A DNA stretch of 17,327 bases from an uncultured Micrococcaceae bacterium (GTDB taxonomy: Bacteria > Actinomycetota > Actinomycetes > Actinomycetales > Micrococcaceae), in assembly GCA_937896705.1 (NCBI GenBank), contig CALBOC010000136.1:1-17327 (forward strand), given 5' to 3'. Below the pieces are notes generated by a model that had not been told where the DNA came from, made no database searches, and saw nothing but the letters and a program-made list of their open reading frames with translations. Shown piece by piece: positions 7,023 to 13,444 of the stretch (positions within the stretch are counted from its first letter, which is position 1; each line of letters starts with the position of its first letter). The translations under genes were made by a program, and so were the position numbers.

Positions 7023-8170
7023 GCTGAGGCCTCCTCCTGCATATCCTGCAAGTACTTCGTCACCGCATCATAGGTCGCAACGCCTTGATAGCGGCCACGT
7101 TCGGTAACCATAGCGCCCCCATGACTGGAGGACAGCATCGAGTCCAACGCATCAGTCAACGTGGATCGGTGATCAACTACCGTCTGCAGTTCAACATTGG
7201 GCATCGGCACGGTCTCGTGATTTCGAAGCGTGCGCAAAAATACCCACTCTCTTGGCCGATCTTTCTCATCCAACACCACAACTGACTGTTCACCAGCATC
7301 TTCCACACGCCGAATAACCTCAGCGGTGGATTCCCCTACCCGGCAGGTTTGGGGTTGATCAAGTGAGATGTCTCGGACGCGCGCTAGCGAGAGCTGTTTC
7401 AGTCGCGATCCTGCCCCGATGAAATCGGCCACAAAATCATTGGCCGGTGCACCAAGAATCGCTGCGGGTGTGTCGTATTGGGCAATCTGTGCGCCCTCTT
7501 GCAGGATCAGAATTCGGTCACCGAGCTTGACAGCTTCGTCGACGTCGTGGGTGACAAAAACAATGGTTTTCTGCAGTTCTTCCTGGAGGATGAGGAGCTC
7601 GTCTTGGAGCCGCTGGCGGGTGATTGGGTCGACCGCGCCGAAGGGCTCGTCCATCAAAACCACCGGTGGATCCGCAGCGAGGCCGCGAGCAACCCCCACG
7701 CGTTGTTGTTGGCCGCCAGACAGTTCGCGCGGATATCTGTCACGATACATATTGGGATCCAGGCCGGTCATCTCTAAGAGTTCATCGACCCGTGTGCTGA
7801 TACGTTGCTGATCCCATTTGAGAAGTTTGGGCACCAGCCCGATATTGTCGGCTACTGTCATGTGGGGCATGAGACCGCCCCCTTGGATCACATACCCGAT
7901 GCTTCGACGCAACTGGGTGGGGTCTCTGGTGGTGATGTCGTCACCGTTGATCAGAATTTTCCCGGACGTGGGTTCAATCAGCCGGTTAATCATTTTCAGG
8001 GAGGTCGTTTTGCCACAACCGGAGGGCCCCACGAACATCACCATTTCCCCGGCGGGCACGGTCAGTGACAGATTCCCGACGGCCGGCTGTTGTTGTCCCG
8101 GATACTTTTTTACAACGTCGACCAACTCAATCTCGGCGCCAACATTGGACTCTTCATGGTGCTGACTCAT
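7019..8170 (-). CDS. opuCA: Osmoprotectant ABC transporter ATP-binding protein with C-terminal CBS domains
   Basis: A 383-residue cytoplasmic ATPase that drives the importer. Seen: Walker A GPSGCGKTT (48-56), Q-loop in VIQGGGL (95-100), signature LSGGQQQR (150-157), Walker B VVLMDEP (170-176) and the H-loop His208 in THD. Residues from about 260 form a tandem CBS region (TAEVIRRVEDAGEQSVVVLD, then STLTDALDSMLSSSHGGAMV). In OpuA/OpuC/ProV relatives such domains sense ionic strength or cyclic-di-AMP, so osmotic gating of transport is likely but not shown here. The ATG overlaps the stop of the first permease by 4 nt and has AAGGGGAT before it. Confidence 0.95.
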   Translation of the reverse strand: MSQHHEESNVGAEIELVDVVKKYPGQQQPAVGNLSLTVPAGEMVMFVGPSGCGKTTSLKMINRLIEPTSGKILINGDDITTRDPTQLRRSIGYVIQGGGLMPHMTVADNIGLVPKLLKWDQQRISTRVDELLEMTGLDPNMYRDRYPRELSGGQQQRVGVARGLAADPPVVLMDEPFGAVDPITRQRLQDELLILQEELQKTIVFVTHDVDEAVKLGDRILILQEGAQIAQYDTPAAILGAPANDFVADFIGAGSRLKQLSLARVRDISLDQPQTCRVGESTAEVIRRVEDAGEQSVVVLDEKDRPREWVFLRTLRNHETVPMPNVELQTVVDHRSTLTDALDSMLSSSHGGAMVTERGRYQGVATYDAVTKYLQDMQEEASA

Positions 8171-8808
8171 GCGTTGATCCCCTTCGAGGTGGTGAGACGT
8201 GCGACTAATATCAACAGGGCATCAACGATCAAGGCGACGAGGATGATGCCAAAGGTACCCACGAGGGCATAATTCAAGGCGTTGGCTCCGCCCACCTGAG
8301 CCAAACCGGTGAAGATGTAGGCACCCAGCCCGGGGCCTAAGACGTAGGCGGCGATGGCGGCCACGCCCATCGACATTTGAGCCGAGACCCGTATGCCGGT
8401 CATAATGACAGGCCAGGCCAGGGGCATCCGCACCCGCCAAAACACTGAGGCCCGACTCATGCCTTGTCCCAAAGCGGCTTCGGCGACCGCGGGGTCGACT
8501 CCCTGCAGGCCAACCACCGCATTGCGCAATATGGGCAGCGTGGCATAGAAGACCACCACCACAACGGCAGGAACGGTACCAATACCCACCAGTGGTATGA
8601 GCAGCCCAATCAGGGCAAACGATGGGATAGTCAGCCCAATGGCTGAGACCGCGTTGGCCAGTGGTGCTAAGGGACGATAGCGTGTCACGATCATTGCTAG
8701 AAGAATCGCGATAACGGCGGCGAGCAGGACTCCTTGAATGACCAATGAGGTGTGCTGATACGAACGGAAAAGAATATCGTCCCATCGCGAGCTGATGAAC
8801 TCGAGCAC
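8167..8808 (-). CDS. opuCB: Osmoprotectant ABC transporter permease 1
   Basis: A 213-residue membrane permease, first gene of the importer operon. About five to six hydrophobic spans and the EAA loop EAALGQGMSRASVFWRVRMP are visible. I place the start at the GTG of 8808, twelve codons inside the longest frame (ATG at 8844). GGAGG stands 7 nt before the GTG, the ATG has no Shine-Dalgarno, and the resulting N-terminus (LEFISSRWDDILFRSYQH) is the usual opening of this family. Its stop overlaps the ATPase start (ATGA). With the second permease it forms the translocation pore. Confidence 0.92.
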   Translation of the reverse strand: MLEFISSRWDDILFRSYQHTSLVIQGVLLAAVIAILLAMIVTRYRPLAPLANAVSAIGLTIPSFALIGLLIPLVGIGTVPAVVVVVFYATLPILRNAVVGLQGVDPAVAEAALGQGMSRASVFWRVRMPLAWPVIMTGIRVSAQMSMGVAAIAAYVLGPGLGAYIFTGLAQVGGANALNYALVGTFGIILVALIVDALLILVARLTTSKGINA

Positions 8809-8904
8809 CTGTGGGCCTCCATTCGAAAGCGGCAAATTCTTCATGTTTTTTGCTAGGTATATACCGCCATCTTAGAACAAACCGTGGCATAACTAACGGA
8901 AGCT

Positions 8905-8923
8905 GGCGAAATAGCCCTTCGCC
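8905..8923. repeat. Small hairpin in the divergent intergenic region
   Basis: GGCGAA (8905-8910) and TTCGCC (8918-8923) form a 6-bp stem with a 7-nt loop, directly followed by GCCT-GAGC-AGGC (8921-8932). It lies about 100 bp upstream of the importer's GTG in the spacer between the divergent units and may belong to its promoter or 5' leader. No T-run follows, so it is not read as a terminator. Confidence 0.25.
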
Positions 8924-8992
8924 TGAGCAGGCTTAGTTTGGGATTTCCCAGAGTATATTCACGTGAAGAACATCGTAGCTACGCAAGGCAGC

Positions 8993-9016
8993 TGACCACC
9001 GGGGACACTGTGGTCA
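8993..9016. promoter_or_regulatory. TGACCAC-N10-GTGGTCA inverted repeat, likely operator
   Basis: A perfect 7-bp inverted repeat with a 10-bp spacer, so the half-site centres are 17 bp apart. It lies in the divergent promoter region, some 24 bp upstream of a TATTAT -10-like box that faces paaI. Position and symmetry suit a dimeric regulator of the paaI-plsC unit or of both directions. The regulator is not encoded in the window. Confidence 0.42.
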
Positions 9017-9039
9017 AGCCTTCACCCTCAAGAACCGAG

Positions 9040-9045
9040 TATTAT
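9040..9045 (+). promoter_or_regulatory. Candidate -10 box for paaI
   Basis: TATTAT matches the sigma-70-type -10 consensus at five of six positions and lies 44 nt before the paaI start. No matching -35 at a standard distance was found, which would fit activator dependence on the palindrome just upstream. Confidence 0.3.
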
Positions 9046-9089
9046 GCTGGAAGACACCTTGACTATGTCAGCCGAGTGTTTGGAGCCGC

Positions 9090-9563
9090 ATGACAGATCG
9101 CCCTCCCACGTTGCCCGCCTCAGTGGATCCTGCCACGGTCGTGCGCGGTGATTTCGGTCCGCATGATCATCCGATTCTGGGTTCACCGGACCGGGCACCG
9201 GAATGGCTGGGGTTTCACGTATCCGAATATGGTGACGGTTACGCGCGGGCGCACATGCGGGTCCGGGCCGATATGCTCAACGGTTTCAACATCGCCCACG
9301 GGGGCATGATCTTTGCTTTTGCCGACACGTGTTTCGCGTGGGCGTGCAATAACCCCGACGGGGACGGCTCGGTGGTCACTGTGACGCAGGGGGCTGACGT
9401 CAATTTCCTGTCCTCCCCCGCAGAAGGGGCCTTGCTGACCGCGATCGGCGTGCGGCACTCAACCACCGGTCGCTCGGGACTGTGTGATGTCACCGTGACC
9501 GACGATCAGCAGCAAGTGGTCCTAGAGTTTCGCGGCCGGTTCCGCACAGTGACACGGCGCTGA
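9090..9563 (+). CDS. paaI: PaaI-type hotdog-fold acyl-CoA thioesterase
   Basis: A 157-residue hotdog thioesterase. The core shows MLNGFNIAHGGMIFAFADTCF (from about residue 62, conserved His70-Gly-Gly and Asp79) and the QGADVNFLSSPAEGALL strand, which match PaaI-like phenylacetyl/hydroxyphenylacetyl-CoA thioesterases that clear stalled CoA thioesters. It would act in the cytoplasm on aromatic or medium-chain acyl-CoA. GGAG lies 4 nt before the ATG. An acyltransferase gene begins 19 nt downstream, so the two are probably one transcript. No other paa gene is present, so a role in phenylacetate breakdown is not supported by context; a general acyl-CoA housekeeping role is equally possible. Confidence 0.85.
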   Translation: MTDRPPTLPASVDPATVVRGDFGPHDHPILGSPDRAPEWLGFHVSEYGDGYARAHMRVRADMLNGFNIAHGGMIFAFADTCFAWACNNPDGDGSVVTVTQGADVNFLSSPAEGALLTAIGVRHSTTGRSGLCDVTVTDDQQQVVLEFRGRFRTVTRR

Positions 9564-9582
9564 GTAGAAAGGTTGATGCACC

Positions 9583-10272
9583 ATGGCGAAGGGTTCGGGC
9601 GGATGGAAACGCGGCCTATCGAGAGCAATCCTGACTGCCGCCGGGACCACGTTGACCGCATCAAGTGAAGACGGCAGCGACCCGTACTTCCCGTCTCAGG
9701 CGATCTACTATGCGAATCATTCCTCAAACCTGGACTTCGTGGCGATCCTGGCGGTCGTCCCCAAGGATCTACAGCCGCACGTGCGACCCATCGCGGCCGC
9801 AGACTATTGGGGTAGAGGCATTCGGGGTGCCGTGGCCCGCGGTATTTTCAACGCGCACCTGGTGCAACGCTATAAAGACCGGCCCTATACGCGCGCTGAT
9901 ATGCGCGTCACGCTGCGCACGGATTCCGGGAGCTCCCCGAAAACAGCGCAACTGGCCGGAATGACCGACGTTCTCGACGAAGGCGACTCACTGATTATCT
10001 TCCCGGAAGGCACCCGCGGTCCCTCCGATCAGGTCGCAACCTTCCACGCCGGGCTCTACCGGCTCGCTCGACACGCGCCGCAGCTACCGGTGGTGCCGGT
10101 GACGCTGAAACACCTGGGACGGGTCCTACCTAAGGGCGCGATTTTTCCGCGTGCGCATCCCTCCCAGGTCATCGTCCATCACCCGATCTATCTGGGCGAA
10201 AACGAATCCCAGGAAGCGTTCTTAGCCCGCGCGCGGCAGGTTATCGCAGCGGAACTGCAACGAGAGGGTTAG
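9583..10272 (+). CDS. PlsC-type lysophospholipid acyltransferase family protein
   Basis: A 229-residue acyltransferase of the PlsC/1-acylglycerol-3-phosphate acyltransferase superfamily. Motif I NHSSNLD supplies the catalytic H-x4-D pair (His46, Asp51); motif III is FPEGTR (140-145); a late LPVVPVTL strand corresponds to motif IV. No long transmembrane segment is obvious, though the N-terminus (ILTAAGTTLTA) may lie on the membrane. It would transfer an acyl chain to a lysolipid or related alcohol. AGAAAGG (9566-9572) lies 10 nt before the ATG. The gene follows the thioesterase by 19 nt and ends inside the nagB stop region (convergent, 4-nt overlap). The acceptor cannot be named from sequence. 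Confidence 0.85.
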   Translation: MAKGSGGWKRGLSRAILTAAGTTLTASSEDGSDPYFPSQAIYYANHSSNLDFVAILAVVPKDLQPHVRPIAAADYWGRGIRGAVARGIFNAHLVQRYKDRPYTRADMRVTLRTDSGSSPKTAQLAGMTDVLDEGDSLIIFPEGTRGPSDQVATFHAGLYRLARHAPQLPVVPVTLKHLGRVLPKGAIFPRAHPSQVIVHHPIYLGENESQEAFLARARQVIAAELQREG

Positions 10273-11006
10273 TGGTCGACCTTCGATGCGGCAGCTTCGT
10301 CGAGGTAAAACGTGCAATCGCCGTGCATCTGCAGGGATGAACCGGGGCGTTCTTCGGCCGGTGGTTCTTCCAAGGAATCCCGAATCGCGTTGGCTTTAGC
10401 TTCCCCGAAGGCCATCAGAATAGCTTGGCGGGATTTCAAGATGGTCCCGATCCCCTGGGTCACGGCCAGCGGTGGGACTTCTTCTACGCCACCTTCAAAG
10501 AACCGGGAGTTGTCTTTACGGGTCAGTTCGGTCAAAGCACCCACGTGCGTCGGGGCATCAAAAGGCGTGCCGGGCTCATTGAACCCGATGTGGCCGTTGC
10601 GACCGATGCCCAGCAGCTGCAAGTCGATGCCGCCTGCTTCGGCGATTTTTTCGTCGTAGTACCGGACGGGGCCTTCGGTCGAGTCATCGCTGGCCTCTGG
10701 AATGTGTACCTGCGATGGTTCTACACCTAACGGCTCGGTGACCGTACGGGTGATGACCGCGTGATAGGACTCAGGGTGTTCCCAGGACAACCCAATGTAC
10801 TCATCCAGAGCAAAGAACTGCAGCTGTGAAACGTCGGTATTGTGCTCTTGGATCTTGTCTGCCAGCAGCGCGTAGGCCAGTTCCGGTGTGGAGCCGGTGG
10901 CAACACCGATGACGGCGTTGGGTTTTTCTACGATGAGGTCATGCATCCGTTGTGCGACTTCTTCGGAGGCGTGTTCTTTATCGGGCAGAATTTTGACTTT
11001 GACCAT
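10269..11006 (-). CDS. nagB: Glucosamine-6-phosphate deaminase NagB
   Basis: A 245-residue cytoplasmic aldose-ketose isomerase/deaminase that turns glucosamine-6-phosphate into fructose-6-phosphate and ammonia. Seen: the phosphate loop VATGSTPELAY (35-45), ALDEY (66-70), and the catalytic GIGRNGHIGFNEPGTPFD (133-150), which match the shorter Bacillus-type NagB. An ATG at 11006 is preferred over an upstream frame extension, because it starts at MVKVKIL, the usual N-terminus, with a GGGGA Shine-Dalgarno about 8 nt upstream; the extension (from 11189) is unlike the family and overlaps bioN. It is a single gene with no nagA beside it. Palindromic sequence just upstream suggests GntR/DasR-like control by amino sugars. 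Confidence 0.95.
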   Translation of the reverse strand: MVKVKILPDKEHASEEVAQRMHDLIVEKPNAVIGVATGSTPELAYALLADKIQEHNTDVSQLQFFALDEYIGLSWEHPESYHAVITRTVTEPLGVEPSQVHIPEASDDSTEGPVRYYDEKIAEAGGIDLQLLGIGRNGHIGFNEPGTPFDAPTHVGALTELTRKDNSRFFEGGVEEVPPLAVTQGIGTILKSRQAILMAFGEAKANAIRDSLEEPPAEERPGSSLQMHGDCTFYLDEAAASKVDH

Positions 11007-11030
11007 TGTGTTGTCCCCGTTTCGATACGT

Positions 11031-11057
11031 TACACCGGTTAAGTGTACTGGCCCACT
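11031..11057. promoter_or_regulatory. Overlapping palindromes upstream of nagB, possible DasR-like operator
   Basis: Two overlapping signals lie 25-51 bp before the nagB start. TACAC-N7-GTGTA (11031-11047) is a perfect inverted repeat. The 16-mer at 11042-11057, read towards nagB as AGTGGGCCAGTACACT, agrees at 12 of 16 positions with the DasR box as I remember it (AGTGGTCTAGACCACT), including both outer half-sites. DasR/NagR GntR regulators commonly control nagB in actinobacteria. The assignment is from memory of that consensus. Confidence 0.38.
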
Positions 11058-11139
11058 GGCGTATCGCCTATCTTCCCCATCCGTGCGCGCCGCATTTTTC
11101 AACTGATCCTTCAACCAAACGTGCGCACCGCTGACATCC

Positions 11140-11736
11140 CTACCGGTCGAGGCCCCGCACGACGAGGGCATCGGCGACATCGTCGGCATGTTTTAGCGAC
11201 AGCACCAGCACGGGCACGACCCAGGACCAGGGAGCCAACCGGACCCCGCGGGCGCGCTGGGCGTCCCGGACCTGGCGGATGAATCCGACGATTTGGCCAA
11301 GTGCCGACAGCATCAGCGCCACCGCTAGGGCGACCTTATAGGGATTAACGCCCAAGGGCTTCAGCGGGGTGGTCAGCCGCTCGACGGTCGCAATCAAATG
11401 CTTGATCCGCGTGGTGCGGGTGAATAACTGTGCCGCCAGAATGATCGTGGTCAGTCGGGCGATGACGGTCGCGGCGACTTCTGGCTCATTGAAAATCAGC
11501 TGGGTGATCAGCAAGAAAACTAGCAACAGCGCCATCCGCAACACGTCGGTGCCCAGGATGCGCACCGGAAGACGGGCCGCGAAGTAGCCCAGCACCGGGA
11601 TGGCCACCACCGCCACCGACCAATACGCATTGGGCAGCATAAACAGCGCAACCGACCCGATGGCTAAGCACAGCAGTTTCAGCCAGGTTGGGGCGCGGTG
11701 AACGAATGACTCGGCCGGGTAGTACAGGGAGAGCAT
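11140..11736 (-). CDS. bioN: ECF transporter transmembrane protein BioN
   Basis: A 198-residue T-component of the energy-coupling-factor biotin importer BioMNY. Four to five hydrophobic spans are visible. The coupling helices near the C-terminus carry the two Arg-Gly motifs typical of T-components, DAQRARG (about 168-174) and ALVVRGL (190-196), which bind the ATPase. The start ATG shares one base with the bioM stop (TAATG), so translation is coupled. It is the last gene of the biotin operon. The family also serves cobalt (CbiQ) and other vitamins; biotin is assigned from bioY at the head of the same operon and the BioQ-type operators. Confidence 0.9.
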   Translation of the reverse strand: MLSLYYPAESFVHRAPTWLKLLCLAIGSVALFMLPNAYWSVAVVAIPVLGYFAARLPVRILGTDVLRMALLLVFLLITQLIFNEPEVAATVIARLTTIILAAQLFTRTTRIKHLIATVERLTTPLKPLGVNPYKVALAVALMLSALGQIVGFIRQVRDAQRARGVRLAPWSWVVPVLVLSLKHADDVADALVVRGLDR

Positions 11737-12404
11737 TAGGCAACGTGCTCCAGGTACTGGCCGATACTGTCGTGACCGCGATGGGCGACTTGAGCATCGT
11801 GCACCCAGACAATGTCGTCACAGCGGGCGGCGAGTTCTAAGTCGTGAGTGATCAGCACGAGCTGACGGTCGGAGGCGGCAAAGAGTTGGTCTGCCACAAG
11901 CTTGGCGTAGCGGGCGTCCAGCATGGTCGTCGGTTCATCGGCGATCAGCACATCGGGGCGGGTCGCCAAGACGGACGCGAGCGCGAGCCGTTGCAGTTGG
12001 CCCGAGGACAAGGACAGCGCCGGACGGTCAGCCAGGTCGAGCAGGTCGTGTTCGACGAGGACGGCTTCTAGTGTGGCTTGGCGTTGGTCTTTGGGCAGGT
12101 GACGCAGCGAGAGTTCGATGTCTTCGGCAACCGAGGGCATAATGACCTGGGCCGCAGCATTGGCGACGATCATCCCTACCCGACCGGACAGGGCTTTGCG
12201 TCCGATGGCGACTTCGATGCCCTGGATCTTTGCCGAACCGGTGTAGTCCAGCAGCCCGGCAAGGACTTTGGCCAGGGTAGATTTGCCCGACCCGTTTTCC
12301 CCAATGATCGCCGTCGTGGGCTTATCGAGGGTCAGCGAGACGTTGTTGAGCAGGACCGCGTCATCGGGTTTGACGGTGACGGTCACATTCGAAAGTTCGA
12401 TCAT
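11736..12404 (-). CDS. bioM: ECF transporter ATPase BioM
   Basis: A 222-residue ABC ATPase that powers biotin uptake with BioN and BioY. Walker A is GENGSGKST (35-43), the signature SLSSGQLQRLA (131-141), Walker B VLIADEP (152-158) and the H-loop His187. The ATG at 12404 overlaps the thiolase stop as ATGA and has AGGAAA upstream; the 44-residue N-terminal extension of the longer frame is a shadow of the thiolase. One oddity: the Q-loop region, FQNP in most ECF ATPases, reads VANAAAQ (80-86), so the usual Gln is Ala. I believe some actinobacterial BioM proteins also vary here, but could not check. Confidence 0.9.
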   Translation of the reverse strand: MIELSNVTVTVKPDDAVLLNNVSLTLDKPTTAIIGENGSGKSTLAKVLAGLLDYTGSAKIQGIEVAIGRKALSGRVGMIVANAAAQVIMPSVAEDIELSLRHLPKDQRQATLEAVLVEHDLLDLADRPALSLSSGQLQRLALASVLATRPDVLIADEPTTMLDARYAKLVADQLFAASDRQLVLITHDLELAARCDDIVWVHDAQVAHRGHDSIGQYLEHVA

Positions 12405-13444
12405 AGTTTCCTGATTAATACCGCGACACCCATGCCGCCGGCAATTGCTGCGGCGGTCACGGCGAGGGTGCCTGAGGGTGAGGTGTGGAGTTGTTCGAGG
12501 GTGGTTAAAAATGCGATCGCACCGGAGGCCGCCCACGGATGCCCATGCGCTAGCGCCCCGCCGCGCTGATTGACCGTCGAAGCCTCAATGCCCAACCGCT
12601 GGCACACCGCTAGTACTTGGGCCGCATAAGCTTCGACAATATCGATGACTCCGAGCTGTTGGACAGCCAGTTCATGAGCGGCCAAAAGCGTTTCGATGGC
12701 CGGTGCTGCGCCGAGTCCGGGCAGGGCCGGGTCAGCTCCGACGAGCCGATAGTCGACGACTTCGACCCCCAAGTGGTCGTGTTGGGCTGTCTCGGGCGCC
12801 AGCTGAACGGCGGCTGCCGCATCGGCGATCCGAGCTGCAGTCAGTGCGGTCACGGTGGCTTGTGGGTGCTCTGTGACGGTGCCGAGACGACCCAGCAGTT
12901 TCTGAATGTCGCGCGGGCCGTCGTCGCGGTGTTGCCCCACAATCCACTCCGACGGGTGAGCCATGGCCCGGTTGTGGCTTTGCAGCGCGTAGTCCTCTTG
13001 AGCTTGACGCGTCAGCCCGCACGTGGCGGCGAGTTCGTCGGCGGCGGTGGTCATGTCTGGATCTGGGTGGCCGGCCGGGGTGAACGCGGCTTGGGTGCGC
13101 TGTGTATCAGGCCAGGCTGTGGAGGGCGATTCCGTGCCGCCTGCAGCCACGGTCTGGCCGGTAAGTTTCGCGTGCGCAGCCGCCTGACCGATCGCGACCA
13201 GGCTCGAACCGCACTGGGCGTCCATGGTCACTGCGCCAGCGGGCCGCCAGCCTGCGGCCAACCCGGCAATGCGGGCGATATTGCCACCGGGGCCTACGGT
13301 GTTACCAAACATGATGACCTCCGGCGGGACGGGCAGGGCAGCAAAAACGGTCGCGGCCAGTTGGTCATCGGTGAGGTCAGCTTGGCCGCGATGCCAACCG
13401 GTCACTGCGGTGCGGGCCCCTGCGGTGACAACAATGCGGGTCAT
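12401..13444 (-). CDS. Divergent thiolase-family protein in the biotin operon
   Basis: A 347-residue protein, about 40 shorter than typical acetyl-CoA acetyltransferases (near 390), but clearly of the thiolase fold. Retained: nucleophile Cys78 (MDAQCGSSL), SHNRAMAH (156-163), and His302 in GGALAHGHPWAASGA. Altered: the C-terminal catalytic Cys of the C-I-G-G-G motif is Ala333 (AIAGGMG); NEAF reads VEAY, losing an active-site Asn; and the TVTAGNAS/INDGAAA region reads TVTALTAARIADAAAA. It therefore probably does not perform ordinary Claisen condensation, and may do a thiolysis, hydrolysis or acyl transfer variant. ATGA overlap with the ligase and a GGAGGT Shine-Dalgarno show translational coupling. 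Bacillus subtilis yhfS (thiolase, biotin regulon) is the closest contextual parallel. Confidence 0.83.
   Translation of the reverse strand: MTRIVVTAGARTAVTGWHRGQADLTDDQLAATVFAALPVPPEVIMFGNTVGPGGNIARIAGLAAGWRPAGAVTMDAQCGSSLVAIGQAAAHAKLTGQTVAAGGTESPSTAWPDTQRTQAAFTPAGHPDPDMTTAADELAATCGLTRQAQEDYALQSHNRAMAHPSEWIVGQHRDDGPRDIQKLLGRLGTVTEHPQATVTALTAARIADAAAAVQLAPETAQHDHLGVEVVDYRLVGADPALPGLGAAPAIETLLAAHELAVQQLGVIDIVEAYAAQVLAVCQRLGIEASTVNQRGGALAHGHPWAASGAIAFLTTLEQLHTSPSGTLAVTAAAIAGGMGVAVLIRKL

Noticed and set aside
8222..8890. 222-codon minus-strand frame overlapping the first permease
   Set aside because: The product is Arg/Gly/His-rich with no hydrophobic segments; the alternative frame encodes a clear ABC permease with an EAA motif.
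11007..11189. N-terminal extension of nagB to 11189
   Set aside because: It overlaps the bioN 3' end and the candidate operator, and NagB proteins start near MVKVKIL.
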